The translations under genes were made by a program, and so were the position numbers. Below are positions 9,021 to 19,566 of a DNA stretch of 64,000 nucleotides, one piece after another; the stretch's first letter is position 1, and every line of letters starts with the position of its first letter. This DNA is from Ephemerocybe angulata (lineage: Eukaryota > Basidiomycota > Agaricomycetes > Agaricales > Psathyrellaceae): NCBI GenBank assembly GCA_013368325.1, contig JAACJK010000001.1:2914001-2978000 (forward strand), given 5' to 3'. The notes under the pieces were generated by a model. It was given only the letters and a program-made list of their open reading frames with translations, ran no database searches and was not told the origin of the DNA.

Positions 9021-11631
9021 CACTATGAACCCTCTACCCGGTTATTATACCTGGGTAGAGAAGCGGATACCCCGTTGCAGTGGAATGGTTCTACCGTTTC
9101 TTCGAACCGGGTATGTGCCCGGTCCACGGGATATCCGTTTCTGTAAGCCCGTTGCAGAGAAACGGGACCTTTGGCTCAACAAACGGGCGAACTTCGAGGG
9201 TGCCCCCGTTTACTTTAACGGGGTTTACCAATTCATTATTCTGGACATGACTTTTGTATTTGCAGGGGTTTCATAGGAAAATCACCGGGTTCCACAGGTC
9301 TATATAGCATCCCAGGGAGCCACTGCCTTTACCCCTGTCTTTAAAACGGAAATCACAATTAAGAGTTTCGGAAAGAGTGTGTATTCGGCATAGATCTAAT
9401 ACAGGCAGGTATAGAATGAATACAGCTCTATTTACATCCCTACAATCTAACCTGAACCCAGTGGCCGACAAAAGCTAGGTAATTGTCCGGGTAAGGTGTT
9501 GGCCATGCTGAGAGGCAATCAGCAGGTGTGAGAAAAGCAAACAGAATCGACATGGAAGAGCAGATGCGACTCACATATGACCAATTGCACACGCTAATTA
9601 TTTGCAGTCATTCTGGTATTTGGAAGACATGTAAGAAATGCGGGGGTCGAATGTGGAAAGGGAAGCAAAGGCGCACCGAGAGTCAACACAAGAGGCGGAC
9701 TGGAAAGCAGCCCGCCGCCTTACTCCATGCACACACAACGCCATACTGCTACCCGCCTTGGGCCATCTATGCCAGATATCAAGTAGGCACCGTCCTACAG
9801 CCAATTTATCGCCCCGCCATTCTTACGACCGCAATACAGCGCAATGACGGCCAAGCGAGGAGTCGGTGAAGGCGAGCTGGGCAGGAACAGCGGTCCGGGG
9901 TAAGAAATTAGGGCGGAGCAGACTGAGTGAGTCGAATTTCAGGCAGTTGTACTGGAGTGAGAGATGAAGGAAGAAAAGGCGAGTCGCGAGATGATGGAGG
10001 AAGGGAAGAAAGAGGCGTAACGAACTTGGCCCATTCGTCTGGGGTGATAGGCTACGCGTGACGTCACAGCACGGGGAATTCCATCTTTTTGCACTCCGAC
10101 ACAATTGGCAGGGGTTTTGCTGCTACTACTTACACCGCCAATTCATAGCGATGTCAAAACGACATCAATCGGCTGATGTCCGGAGTCGCGGGTGAGAATA
10201 TCAGGTCCTGATGTTTTGGCGATGTATAAAAACGCAATTTATAGACTCTCAAATAAATCCGACATCGTTTCGACATCCGAACTCGAACCTCGGAATGTCA
10301 GCCTTGCACATATAATAGAATTTTCGACGATTTCCCTTGTACTTCCAGATTTGCCATTTGCACTGGTCTGGGGAGCCATTTAGGGCTGGGATTGCAGCAA
10401 TAGAACATTATATTTCATGGCATACTGTGTATATAAGGTACATGTGCTACATCTACACGATTGGGGCTCGATTCTACAGGTCTAATTGAGGAAGGGATAC
10501 TGGGGTCCGGACATGGAACATGGCATGGGGGCAACCAAAACACTCACCGGACATTCAAAGGACCTTGGGACACAATGCTGTAGAAGGAAGAGACTTGTAA
10601 GCACTTACATAGTATGGACTCTATGGATATACGTACCTGGTGTGTGCTGAACGCCTCGCCACGTCACCCCTCCATCCTGCACCACCCCATATCATGAGTT
10701 GGCAGCTTTCCTCTGGCTCACCCAGCGTCGGAAGAGACCTATGGGAGGAGTTGAGTTAAATGGGAACTGGTTGGGTAAGGTGCATTTTACTTACCCTGGA
10801 AGAGCCGAGGGCCTGGAGATGAATCATGGGAGTCAACGAACGTCAAGCGTGCGGTGGGAAGCAAATTGATGCTGGTTCAAGCGGAGATCAAATGGACTTG
10901 GAGGGAATTTGCGCCCGCCCTCACCCCCACCTGACCACCCAAAGCCAATCGAAGGTGGGGAAGCTTCTGAAGAGCTAAAACTTATACTTTCAGTAGAGAT
11001 ACAATGTACAATGTATTTTATAATCAATTCATCGCCCTAATGGCTTCCAACAGGCAGCCATGATTATGCAGGCCTTGAGGGAGTCCCGGAGAATGTCCAG
11101 TTCACAATCTTCAATTGACCTCGGGAAGGCGCTGATGTCAAATTGATGTTTCTTTGGCCTCTAAAAAATCCTGACATCGTTTTGAGATGGTTATGGCATT
11201 ATTTTGACATCCCGTCAAAATGCCCCACGGAGGTTGATCTCCGGAGGTCGCTCTGACAAATCTCAAAGTTGGCGGTGTAGGCCTCCTGGGGCTGTTCTCG
11301 CACCGTTCTCGCACCTTTGCTGAACACTGAGTTGAGAAACACCAATATATATGCTGAGTCTAATATTAGGAGCCTCAGGAAGCAATCAGGAAGGGTGCGG
11401 ACAGTAGTGATTAAGGCCTACCCGGAAATCCCGTTCACATCCCGTTTATAATCCTCACCACAGGGAAGAAACGGTTAAGAAACGGGACTACGAAACGGGT
11501 AAGCAACGGGTCCCAAATATTTTCATTACATAAACGGTTTTTAGGAAAACGGGTGGTAAGTGGTATACCCGTGTACCGTTTCACATGCACACCCCTCCCG
11601 TTGAATATAAACGGGAGCGGGGTTCATAGTG
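9021..11631. mobile_element. Non-autonomous CACTA (En/Spm-like) DNA transposon, 2.6 kb
   Basis: The ends are inverted repeats beginning CACTATGAACCC at 9021 and reading the same inward from 11631. A 3-bp target duplication GTT flanks them (9018-9020 and 11632-11634). CACTA termini and a 3-bp duplication are the hallmarks of this superfamily. Both subterminal regions are packed with CCCGTTT/AAACGGG motifs in both orientations (about 9040-9230 and 11420-11620), as expected for transposase-binding arrays. No transposase frame is present. The paralogous segment near 16.14-16.16 kb lacks the insert and keeps one GTT, so it serves as an empty site and confirms both ends. Confidence 0.82.
10133..11277. 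mobile_element. Nested TIR element with TA target duplication
   Basis: Inside the CACTA element, a 1.15-kb segment starts CACCGCCAA and ends with its inverse TTGGCGGTG. Both ends are flanked by TA (10131-10132 and 11278-11279). Subterminal GACATC/GATGTC hexamers recur near both ends (about 10150-10300 and 11130-11215). There is no coding capacity, so it is a MITE-like non-autonomous element. A TA duplication suggests Tc1/mariner-type integration, but the CACCGCCAA terminus is not one I can assign to a named family. Confidence 0.62.
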
Positions 11632-12284
11632 GTTGTTGTTGGTGGATTGCATGAGGGGCGTGGAGGGTAAGGAGGGGGTATTTCTGTGAGTTTGGTCTCA
11701 TGTCCGAGCATGTCCATGGATGCAGCGCTCTTGGGATCGTGGTTGTTGCGTCTGTCGAGCTTTGTATTGTTTGAGGGAGGGATGAAGGGTAGTCTCCCGT
11801 AGTCAGCCTAACACATGATGAGCCTCTGTTGATGCTCCCTTACGAGCACGTCCATGTATTAGGTGTCAGTGCCTTACAGATATCTACTACGGATGCCAAA
11901 CGCGACAGTCGCCTCGCGAATCCATCCGTCTGGGGAACGCCCCATCCCTTTTCTTGTGGAGCCTTCATTAAAGAAAGCGCTATAGTATCCAAAGTCTTGT
12001 AGACGTTCCTCCTGCTGGATATGTGGAGTGCGCTTGGGAACGTGGATGGCTGGTGAGCTCCGGCTGCTACATCCTCTGGTCGTCACTTGACTCTTGACCT
12101 TGGGCGCCTAACGCTGATGGATGTAGGGGGACAAATTGGTCCGGCGCTCATCGTACTTTGGGGGTGTTTGGCAGCGGCTTCCGGACTCCGGAGGCGCTCG
12201 ACGCGTCGCGCGGTGACAAACTCCGACTTCGTTGAACGCATTCCTCTCCACCACCATCGCCCTCACGCGACGCTCCGGCGGGCG
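11632..12284. other. Upstream region of tandem-family copy 1
   Basis: The first part continues the duplicated segment interrupted by the CACTA element (shared gttgttggtggattgcatga, also at about 16151). The last 180 bp (about 12105-12284) resembles 16370-16530 upstream of copy 2, including the shared gcgctcatcgtactttgggg. The middle, about 11750-12080, has no counterpart in the second unit that I can see. No gene is supported. Confidence 0.5.
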
Positions 12285-13615
12285 ATGCTCCAGCGTGTTG
12301 CTACCCCCCTCCGACGAGCTGTGGTATGTTTCTCTAAATGAGGGCCACATAAGCTGGAAAATGGTCTCCTGACGCCAAATCCACGATGTTGTAGCAGAAT
12401 GCCAGCTTCGCAGGTTCCTCCATCCCGACAAGGGTGCTGGGGCTCTTGGTGACACACAGAACTCCTGGAAAACTTGGTTGGAACACAGCATCAACGCCCC
12501 GGAATATGCATGGAAGCATCCAGCTGTTGCGCCCGATGTCGAGTTCTGCTGTTCAACACGATGTTGTGCGCCGCCGCCGACGAAAGCGCACCGTCAACAA
12601 CCTGGATCCAAAACGCCTCAACATCCGGGACATCGTTGACTTGAATGGGCCTCGTCAACCCGGTGTCTCCTTTGGAGCCGCCGGGATAATGCTTGATTAC
12701 TTTTGTACGAAAACCCCGTTCCCCCCAAACTCCAGAGGCTTTTTCTACTACCACAGCAGGCCAGGCCTGCCTGCAGGCGCAGGGGAGATCAGGTTTCGCG
12801 GGGTGGATTCCTTGTCTGCATATTGTCAAAGTTCGGCAGATGAGCTCTTCGCAAATGGGAGGGACATATTAGACAACACCGGTCACAAACCTTGGCGTAT
12901 GCACATGCTACAGCTCTACTCTGCGGGTCGGTACGACCCCATCCGCCGGCTTCTTCTATCCCAAGGTCTCGTTGATGCAACTCGAGATCTCGCAACTGCA
13001 CAGCGTCTTTCGGTGGTTGACCTGAAAAACATAGGGATATCGACCATCCTCGACACCACCTCGGATGCCTTTGTCATGCAGCTGCCCATAAAACGTCTGT
13101 CTCTCGCTTTCATCCACGACGAATGTATTACGCCAGCTTCCGATGTGGCATATAATTTGCATTGGAAAGATAGGCATGAAACTATAAGAGGTTCCGATGC
13201 GCGTTGGAGAGAGTATTATGGTGAGCGCTGAATTATGATACTTCTATCGGTGCTCAAGATATCAGAACTCCCTCGAGGTTTTTTTTGGTTTTATTTAGGA
13301 TCTGCCGTCGTCAGGTTTGAGCTGAAGAAGGCAGAGACAAACGATATGTTCTACAGGGTGAAAGAGGGGGAAGTCGTGCTTGTCCTCCGGATCCTCGAGC
13401 TTTTGGACCCAGCGGGTCCAGACGAAGTGCCATTTCGTCTGCCGGAGGGGGGTGACCTAGCTCAGGGAACATCACCCAGTTTCTACTGGTTCATGCCTCT
13501 GGATAGGGCACGAAACCAGGGAATTATCACACCCTCGTCGTTGAAGGTCTTGGAGGACCTGTATCTGGGCGACAGTGCTTCAACAGAGACGACCGCCACG
13601 AAGACCCCCTCGTAG
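12285..13615 (+). CDS. Unrecognised tandem-family protein, copy 1
   Basis: Three exons (12285-12323, 12398-13220, 13299-13615) splice in frame to 392 residues. I do not recognise the family. The N-terminus MLQRVATPLRRAV is short, Arg-rich and amphipathic, like a mitochondrial presequence. A basic patch (VVRRRRRKRTVNNL) follows, then NIRDIVDLNGPRQPGVSFGA, RGFFYYHSRPGLPAGAGEIRF, HKPWRMHML, RRLLLSQGLVDATRD and a C-terminal domain from VVRFELKKAETN to LEDLYLGD. No catalytic motif, membrane segment or repeat is evident. The start is set by the first exon being shared by all three copies with the same donor (GCTGTG then gtatgt). Blocks of this copy are nearly identical to copy 2. It lies just downstream of the CACTA element. 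Confidence 0.8.
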
Positions 13616-14625
13616 TTACTGTGTTTCCTTCCTTGCCTCTCTAATGCGATGGACTGTGAAGACTCCGGTGCCATGTCGCTCAATTGGACGATGATGATAA
13701 GGGTACGTGGAGCTCCCAAGATTTTATCCGTGCACTGCGATAGGAAATCAGTGATCTGGGTTGTTGGAAGGAAAAACAAGTCTCGCTGTTGGCTCTTCTA
13801 TATCATTAGCCCAGCACAGTGGGTTTATAGCTCCTTCGCCATCCCAGGGTCCATTGGCAGTGACGGCCCCTGTTCTTGAGCACCTTGGCGATGGGGCCCA
13901 GGGCCACCGGACGATGTGGGTCGAGCGGCAGCACGGTGGCGTGGCACTGGAGATACCGCGATTGACCAATGTGGAGCACGATATAGAATTTCTGACTATT
14001 CTCGTGGCCCATACAGGTATGGATGTCAATGGGCCAATTTATAGAGTCCCATCTGGAGGGCTCACAGTCACTGTTCCCCATCCAGGCAGATCCTGGAATT
14101 TTGCTACCCCGAAATGTCCATGGGACACGACCCAGCCACCCACCTTCCTTGCACCTTGCCTGACCGCGGGGGCTTCTCACTGGGCCTTAAGCGCAAGCTT
14201 TTAAGCATGCGCATGGAAACTCCAAATACTCAATACTTGCTATAGCTTGCACATTGATTGAAAGTGCAAACGGCCCGCTGTACGTAGCTCAGGGTATGGA
14301 TATGCTTTTGCTTGGCTTTCGCAATACTGGTGAGGGTTCATTAACATTAATCATTGCCGTGCGCATCATCGGCCGGTACATAAGTTCCATTTATTCTGAA
14401 TCTGACAGGATGGCGGAAATGCACTTAACTACAAGTTGTAGCTACTAATAGCCTAACTATCATTTATCATTCCCTGTTGTTATTTGGTTTTTACTTACTC
14501 CCAAACGAACGGTCTCAAAGAGGAGGTCGGAAACGGTCTCGAAACCTGCCATGCTTGCATGGCCACTACACAAGTGCTGATTCACCACCGCTGCCTCACC
14601 ATTAACCAATAAACACTAGAGCATC
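13616..14625. other. Intergenic, 1.0 kb between copy 1 and the I9-like gene
   Basis: Overlapping frames of 120-150 codons occur on both strands around 13760-14200. Neither shows a domain or plausible splice structure, and they overlap each other. I treat the stretch as non-coding or decayed sequence. Confidence 0.4.
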
Positions 14626-14940
14626 CTAATCCGTTCCTATTAAGTCAGTCCAGATGCACCAATCGAATAACGAGTTGTTACTATTCACCTCCGAAATTGC
14701 CTTCACCTCGGGGGACGACCGCAGAAAATAGAGAGCCTCGCCATCAAACGTGCCATGGAAACTCATCTCCCTAGTACTGCCCTCTATTCTAGCGCCTGGA
14801 CCGTCAGGGTGCGCTTCCTGAAACCGTTGGATGAACGCCCGCGGGTCGACGCCGTACTTGAGGTCCACGATATAGGCCGACTCCCTCTTTATGGGGGTAC
14901 GGTGTATTTCGACGAGATTGGTTTCAAGTTGTTCTGCCAT
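14626..14940 (-). CDS. Small inhibitor I9-like protein
   Basis: Single-exon frame of 104 residues. The first ATG (14940) sits in a good context (ATTACCATGG). The core reads SAYIVDLKYGVDPRAFIQRF, then EAHPDGPGARI, MSFHGTFDGEALYFLRSSP and EVKAISEV. This order (YIV-LK-GV, helix, strand, FxGxF, EALxFLRSSPEV) matches the inhibitor I9/proteinase-B-inhibitor fold, which works alone as a subtilisin inhibitor or as a propeptide chaperone. No signal peptide or peptidase domain is attached, so a cytosolic or vacuolar inhibitor like yeast Pbi2 is likely. The assignment is by pattern. The extra about 20 residues after the fold (FDWCIWTDLIGTD) are unusual. It lies between two units of the tandem array but is not itself duplicated. 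Confidence 0.62.
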   Translation of the reverse strand: MAEQLETNLVEIHRTPIKRESAYIVDLKYGVDPRAFIQRFQEAHPDGPGARIEGSTREMSFHGTFDGEALYFLRSSPEVKAISEVNSNNSLFDWCIWTDLIGTD

Positions 14941-15502
14941 GGTAATGTGGATTGGAGATGGACGGGGGTTGGAGGGCAAATGTCTCGGTGGTGGTGGTAA
15001 ATGATTCTGTCTGCACCATTCGTTCGGTGGTAATAATTAGTACCTTTCTGTGAAGGCAAAGACGGGTGTCAAAGATCACCGTCACATTTGGGTGGAGTTC
15101 GGGGTCATGGGGGGTTTGGAGCAAAGGTGGAGTTTGGAGCCAAGTTTCAGGTCTTCTCGAGCGCCTAAATCCAGGTGCCAGTGGTGTCCATGGCGGCGCC
15201 AATCAGTACTACTACCCGGGTAAATCTGCCTGGCGGGACTGTTCCATCATTGTTCTATCATTTGTCATCTATTTGGTAGCTCCTCATCGTACCATTGGAT
15301 TTAAGGCCTCGTTAAGGCCTCGCGAAGAGAGGCTAGGCTATTTGCCGTTCGTTCGTCCTGCCGCCCACCATGAATTCCGCGCAACAACCATTGACAGTCT
15401 CTGCTGTAATTCTCAAATCTCAATCCGCGGAAACTCCGGTAAGTACTTTGCGCACGAACGGTTCTTGGCGATCGTGATGAGGGTGGTCACAGAGTATCAT
15501 CT
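14941..15502. other. Intergenic, I9-like promoter and junction to the second duplicated unit
   Basis: No supported gene. The sequence just before the duplicated block (ttcttggcgatcgtga at about 15463) recurs at about 17936 before the third unit, which suggests a shared junction between units. A short direct repeat (taaggcctcg) occurs near 15300. Confidence 0.4.
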
Positions 15503-16155
15503 CCGCCGATGCCGATGTCTCTTCACCCCTGTCACACGACCACTTTCTCTGCGCCCGAAACCCTTCCTCTTTGCATGCCCTTACGTCACCGTCGTTTCTG
15601 CCGTCCCCTCTCCTTTCCTCTCCTCTTCCTCACTCGCTTGATCGCTCTATTTAACTACCACCCTCCTTCACATGACATCCCGCTCCTCCCATCCCCATTC
15701 CCCTCGTATCAACTGACGGTCCGAGAACTGTAAGTCCTCCCTACTTCTATGTGCAATGCCGATACGTCACATTTACGCATCGTCGTGATACACGCAACGC
15801 AAGGAAGTGCCCTTCCCCGTCTCGGACCTCCTCGCATTCCTTGCCCCCGCGGCCGCCTCCCCCGCCGCGTCGCCTGTGTGCGGCGGGCAGACCGCCTTCT
15901 GATATGTAGTCCCCTCCACCTCGGGGGCTGCGGCAGTGATACGACGTGCGTCTGTGTGTTTGGTGCGAAGATCTTCTCGACGCCAGGCTAGCTTATAGCT
16001 TTTCCATCCTATGTCAGTTCTGTTCGTAAGATTTGAGAGGAGTGGGTGTGGGCTTCTGTAACGTTGGACGTGCGTGCGTGTAATTGTAATGTTTTACTAC
16101 TATGAGGTTGTGATTAGTGCTGTTGTCCTCGTAGCGGTCCGATTGTTGTTGGTGG
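15503..16155 (+). pseudogene. Duplicated 3' tail of the Vtc1-like gene
   Basis: This block copies the region from intron 4 of the Vtc1-like gene (about 8330) through its last exon and 3' flank (to about 9020, resuming at 11632). The last-exon sequence is at about 15793-15902, with the same AASPAASPV...GGQT-F ending and TGA. The microexon and its gtaagt donor are visible near 15721-15733. Both splice acceptors are ruined: the cag before the microexon is now cgg, and the acag before the last exon is now acac. There is no start, no membrane core and no promoter, so it cannot make the protein. It marks the left edge of the second tandem unit. Confidence 0.8.
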
Positions 16156-16530
16156 ATTGCATGAGGAGGGGGTCTTTCTGCAGGTTTGGTCTCATGTCCA
16201 ACTCATGTCCGAGTACTATGTCATTCTCTCGGGATCGTGGTGGTTGTCTCCGGGGTGGTCAAGCTGAGTTATGGTGCGGTAGGCGGACGGACGGATAGTG
16301 GGCTAGTCGGGCTGCCGTCTCCCTTCTCTGCTCCTGACTTGACTATTGATCTTGAGCGCCTAGGCGCCTAATGGTGATGGATTGCAGTTTGTCTGGCGCT
16401 CATCGTACTTTGGGGGTGTTTGGCAGCGGCTTCCGGAGGCGCTCGACGCGGCGCGTGGTGACAAACTCCGAACTTCGTTGAACTCATTCCTCTCCACCAC
16501 CATCTCCCTCACGCGACGCTCCGGCGGGCG
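16156..16530. other. Upstream region of tandem-family copy 2
   Basis: It is related to the region upstream of copy 1 without the transposon, and contains the conserved gcgctcatcgtactttgggg about 130 bp before the start codon. A long plus-strand frame runs from 16382 through the first exon and intron into exon 2, but its start is not conserved in the other copies. Confidence 0.45.
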
Positions 16531-17853
16531 ATGCTCCAGCGTGTTTCTACCACCCTCCGACGTGCTGTGGTATGTTCCTTTAGAATGGGGGTCACGTAAC
16601 CTAGAAAATGGTTTCCTGACGCCAAATCCACGATGTTTGTACCAGAATGCCAGCTTCGCAGGTTCCTCCATCCCGACGAGGGCGCTGGGGCTCTTGGTGA
16701 CACACGGAACTCCTGGAAAACCTGGTTGGAACACAGCATCAACGCCCCGGAATATGCATGGAAGCATCCAGCTGTTGCGCCCGATGTCGAGTTCTGCTGT
16801 TCAACACGATGTTGTGCGCCGCCGCCGACGAAAGCGCACCGTCAACAACCTGGATCCAAAACGCCTCAACATCCGGGACATCGTTGACTTGAATGGGCCT
16901 CGTCAACCCGGTGTCTCCTTTGGAGCCGCCGGGATAATGCTTGATTACTTTTGTACGAAAACCCCGTTCCCCCCAAACTCCAGAGGCTTTTTCTACTACC
17001 ACAGCAGGCCAGGCCTGCCTGCAGGCGCAGGGGAGATCAGGTTTCGCGGGGTGGATTCCTTGTCTGCATATTGTCAAAGTTCGGCAGATGAGCTCTTCGC
17101 AAATGGGAGGGACATATTAGACAACACCGGTCACAAACCTTGGCGTATCCACATGCTACAGGTTTACTCTGCGCGTCGGTACGACCCCATCCGCCGGCTT
17201 CTTCTATCCCAAGGTCTCATTGATGCAACTCGAGATCGCGAGATTGAACAGCGGGTTTCTGCGGCTGGCTTGAAAAACATAGGGATATCGACCATCCTCG
17301 ACACCATCTCGGATACCTTTGTCATCCAGCTGCCTAGTCTGGCGCTTTTTGCTGCTTTCATCCATGACGAATGCATTGTGCCAGCTTCTGAAGTGGCATA
17401 TAATCTGCATTGGAGAGATAGGCCTGAAACTGTAGAAGGTTCCGATGCGCATTGGAGATTGTATCAAGGTGGGCGCTCTATTATGATACTTCTATTGGTG
17501 CTCAAGATGTCAGAACTCACTCAAGTGTCTTTTTAGGAGCTGCCGTCGTCAGGTATGAGCTGAAGAAGGCAGAGACGAACAAAATGTTCTACGGCGCGAA
17601 GCAGGGCGAAGTCGTGCTTGTCCTCCGGATCCTCGAGCTTTTGGACCCAGCGGGTCCAGACGAAGTGCCATTTCGTCTGCCGGAGGGGGGTGACCTAGCT
17701 CAGGGAACATCACCCAGTTTCTACTGGTTCATGCCTCTGGATAGGGCACGAAAGCAGGGAATTATCACACCCTCGTCGTTGAAGGTCTTGGAGGACCTGT
17801 ATCTGGGCGACAGTGCTTCAACAGAGACGACCTTCATGAAGAGTCCCTCGTAG
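16531..17853 (+). CDS. Unrecognised tandem-family protein, copy 2
   Basis: Three exons (16531-16569, 16646-17468, 17537-17853) give 392 residues, the same length as copy 1. It has the same Arg-rich N-terminus (MLQRVSTTLRRAV), central DIVDLNGPRQPGVSF and RGFFYYHSRPGLP blocks, and C-terminal LEDLYLGD. Differences from copy 1 cluster in two windows: exon 2 after about 17147 (for example LPSLALFAAFIHDE instead of LPIKRLSLAFIHDE) and the start of exon 3. About 420 bp of exon 2 and 220 bp of exon 3 are identical or nearly so. All splice sites are intact, so it is probably functional. Function unknown. Confidence 0.8.
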
Positions 17854-18253
17854 CAACTGTTTTTCTGTCCCTGCCTGTTTGAAATATGATGGGCTTTGAC
17901 CGACATTGTAACTTACTCAATTGCTCATGAATGATTCTTGGCGATCGTGACGGTGATCAACGAGTGTTATGAGGAGAGTGAACGGTCTTATGTATGGCTA
18001 CAGGAGTGAGTATGGGAGAGGACTCACTGGGGACTAGCGATTTCGAGTTTCGAACTTCTGACTTCCAGTCGTGCACCAGTGTCACCTGTCTGACGGTTGA
18101 GTACTGAGTCTTGACCGAGCGCTTGCTGAACCTTTGTGGATGTTTGGCAAGGGCTTCCAGAGGCGCTCGCACCGTGACAAACTCCGCCTCTGAGGCAGTG
18201 TAAACTCATTCCTCCTCCACCACCATCTCACCCGCACGGCACTCCGACGGGCC
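17854..18253. other. Spacer between tandem units 2 and 3
   Basis: No gene. It contains the junction-like ttcttggcgatcgtga at about 17936 and a diverged version of the promoter region of copies 1 and 2 (gtgtttggcagcggcttcc there, atgtttggcaagggcttcc here, about 18140). Confidence 0.4.
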
Positions 18254-19566
18254 ATGCTCCAGCACGTTCCCAGCGCCCTCCGACGAGCTGTGGTATGTTT
18301 CTTTAGATTCGGGGTCCCACTGCCTGGAAAGCAGTCTCCTGACGACACACTCACGATGGTTATAGCAGAGACGACACACTCACGATGGTTATAGCAGAAT
18401 GCCCGTTCGTTAGGTCCTCCTCTCTCGACAAGGGTCCTAGGATTCTTGGTGAACACTGTATCAACGCCCCGGAAGACGCTTGGAAGCACACAGCTGTTGT
18501 GCCCGATGTCCAGTTCTGCTATTCGGCGCGATCCTGTGCGCGGCCGAAAGCGCACCGTCAACAACCTGGATCCAAATCACCTCAGCACCCGGGACATCGT
18601 TGACTTGAATGGGCCTTGCCTACCCAGCGTCTCCTTTGGAGCCGCCTCAATGCGGCTTGATTACCTTAGCACGAAAACCCCGTTCCCCCCAAACTTCAGA
18701 GGCTTTTTCTACTACTGCAGCAGGCCAGGCCTGCCTGCAGGCACAGGGGAGATCAGATTTCGCGTGGTGGATTTGCGGTCTGCATCTTGCTCGGCAGGTG
18801 ATCTCTTCGCAAATGGGAAGGACTTGTTAGACCACCCTGGTCACAAACCTTGGCGTATGCACATGCTATTAATTTACAGCTCTACTCTGCGCGTCTTTAC
18901 GACCCCATCCGCCGGCTTCTTCTATCCCAAGGTCTCATTGATGCAACTCGAGATATCGAGACTGCACGGCGTGTTTCTGCGGTTACATTGGAAAACATAG
19001 GGAGGTCGATCATCCTCGATACCATCTCGGATACTTTGTCATCCAGCTGCCCATAACACGTCTGCCTCTCGCTTTCATCCACGACGAATGTATTACCCCA
19101 GCTTCTCGAGTGGCACGGAATTTGCATTGGAGAGATAGACCTGAAACTGTAGAAGCTTCTGATGCGCGGTGGAGAGTGTATCAAGGTGAGCGCTAAACTA
19201 TGATACTTTTGTTGGTGCTCAAACTCACTCAAGTGCGTTTATTTAGGATCTGCCGTCGTCAGGTATGAGCTGAAGAAGGCAGAGACGCACAGGATGTTTC
19301 ATGGCGCGAAGCCGGGCGAAGTCGTGCTTGTCCTCCGGATCCTCGAGCTTTTGGACCCAGTGGGTCCAGACGGCGTGCGGTATCGCCTTTCGGAGGGGGG
19401 TGAGCTAGTTCAGGGGACATCACCCGGACGATACTGGAGTATGCGCCTGAATAGGGCGCAGAAGCGCGGGATTACCACGCCCTCGTCGTTGAAGATCTTG
19501 GAGAAGTTGTATTTGGGGGATGGTGTATCAAAGCAAATTACCAACACGAATAGCCCTCCGCCGTAG
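18254..19566 (+). pseudogene. Tandem-family copy 3, frameshifted
   Basis: Exon 1 (MLQHVPSALRRAV), the gtatgt donor, most of exon 2 and all of exon 3 are recognisable. Exon 2 has an extra 8 nt near 18868-18876 (ttaattta inserted before cagctctac) and lacks 1 nt near 19033 (gatactttgtc where copy 1 has gatgcctttgtc). Together they shift the frame and stop translation at about 19000. Intron 1 contains a 26-bp direct duplication (acgacacactcacgatgg twice, about 18340-18392). Exon 3 is still open to NSPPP and a stop at 19566, so decay is fairly recent or the tail is kept by conversion. Confidence 0.8.

Noticed and set aside
9528..9869. A 113-codon frame inside the CACTA element as a possible transposon gene
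   Set aside because: It has no domain, overlaps minus-strand frames, and lies in sequence without codon structure.
12491..12829. A 112-codon minus-strand frame that is identical at 16739-17077
   Set aside because: It is antisense to exon 2 of the tandem family. Identity between the two places reflects near-identical coding DNA of the paralogs, not a separate gene.
13761..14204. A 147-codon plus-strand frame
   Set aside because: It overlaps a 124-codon frame on the other strand, has no recognisable motif and no splice or promoter support.
16382..17536. A 384-codon frame starting at 16382 as the real N-terminus of family copy 2
   Set aside because: It reads through a conserved intron (gtatgt...ccag) and its start is not present in copies 1 and 3.
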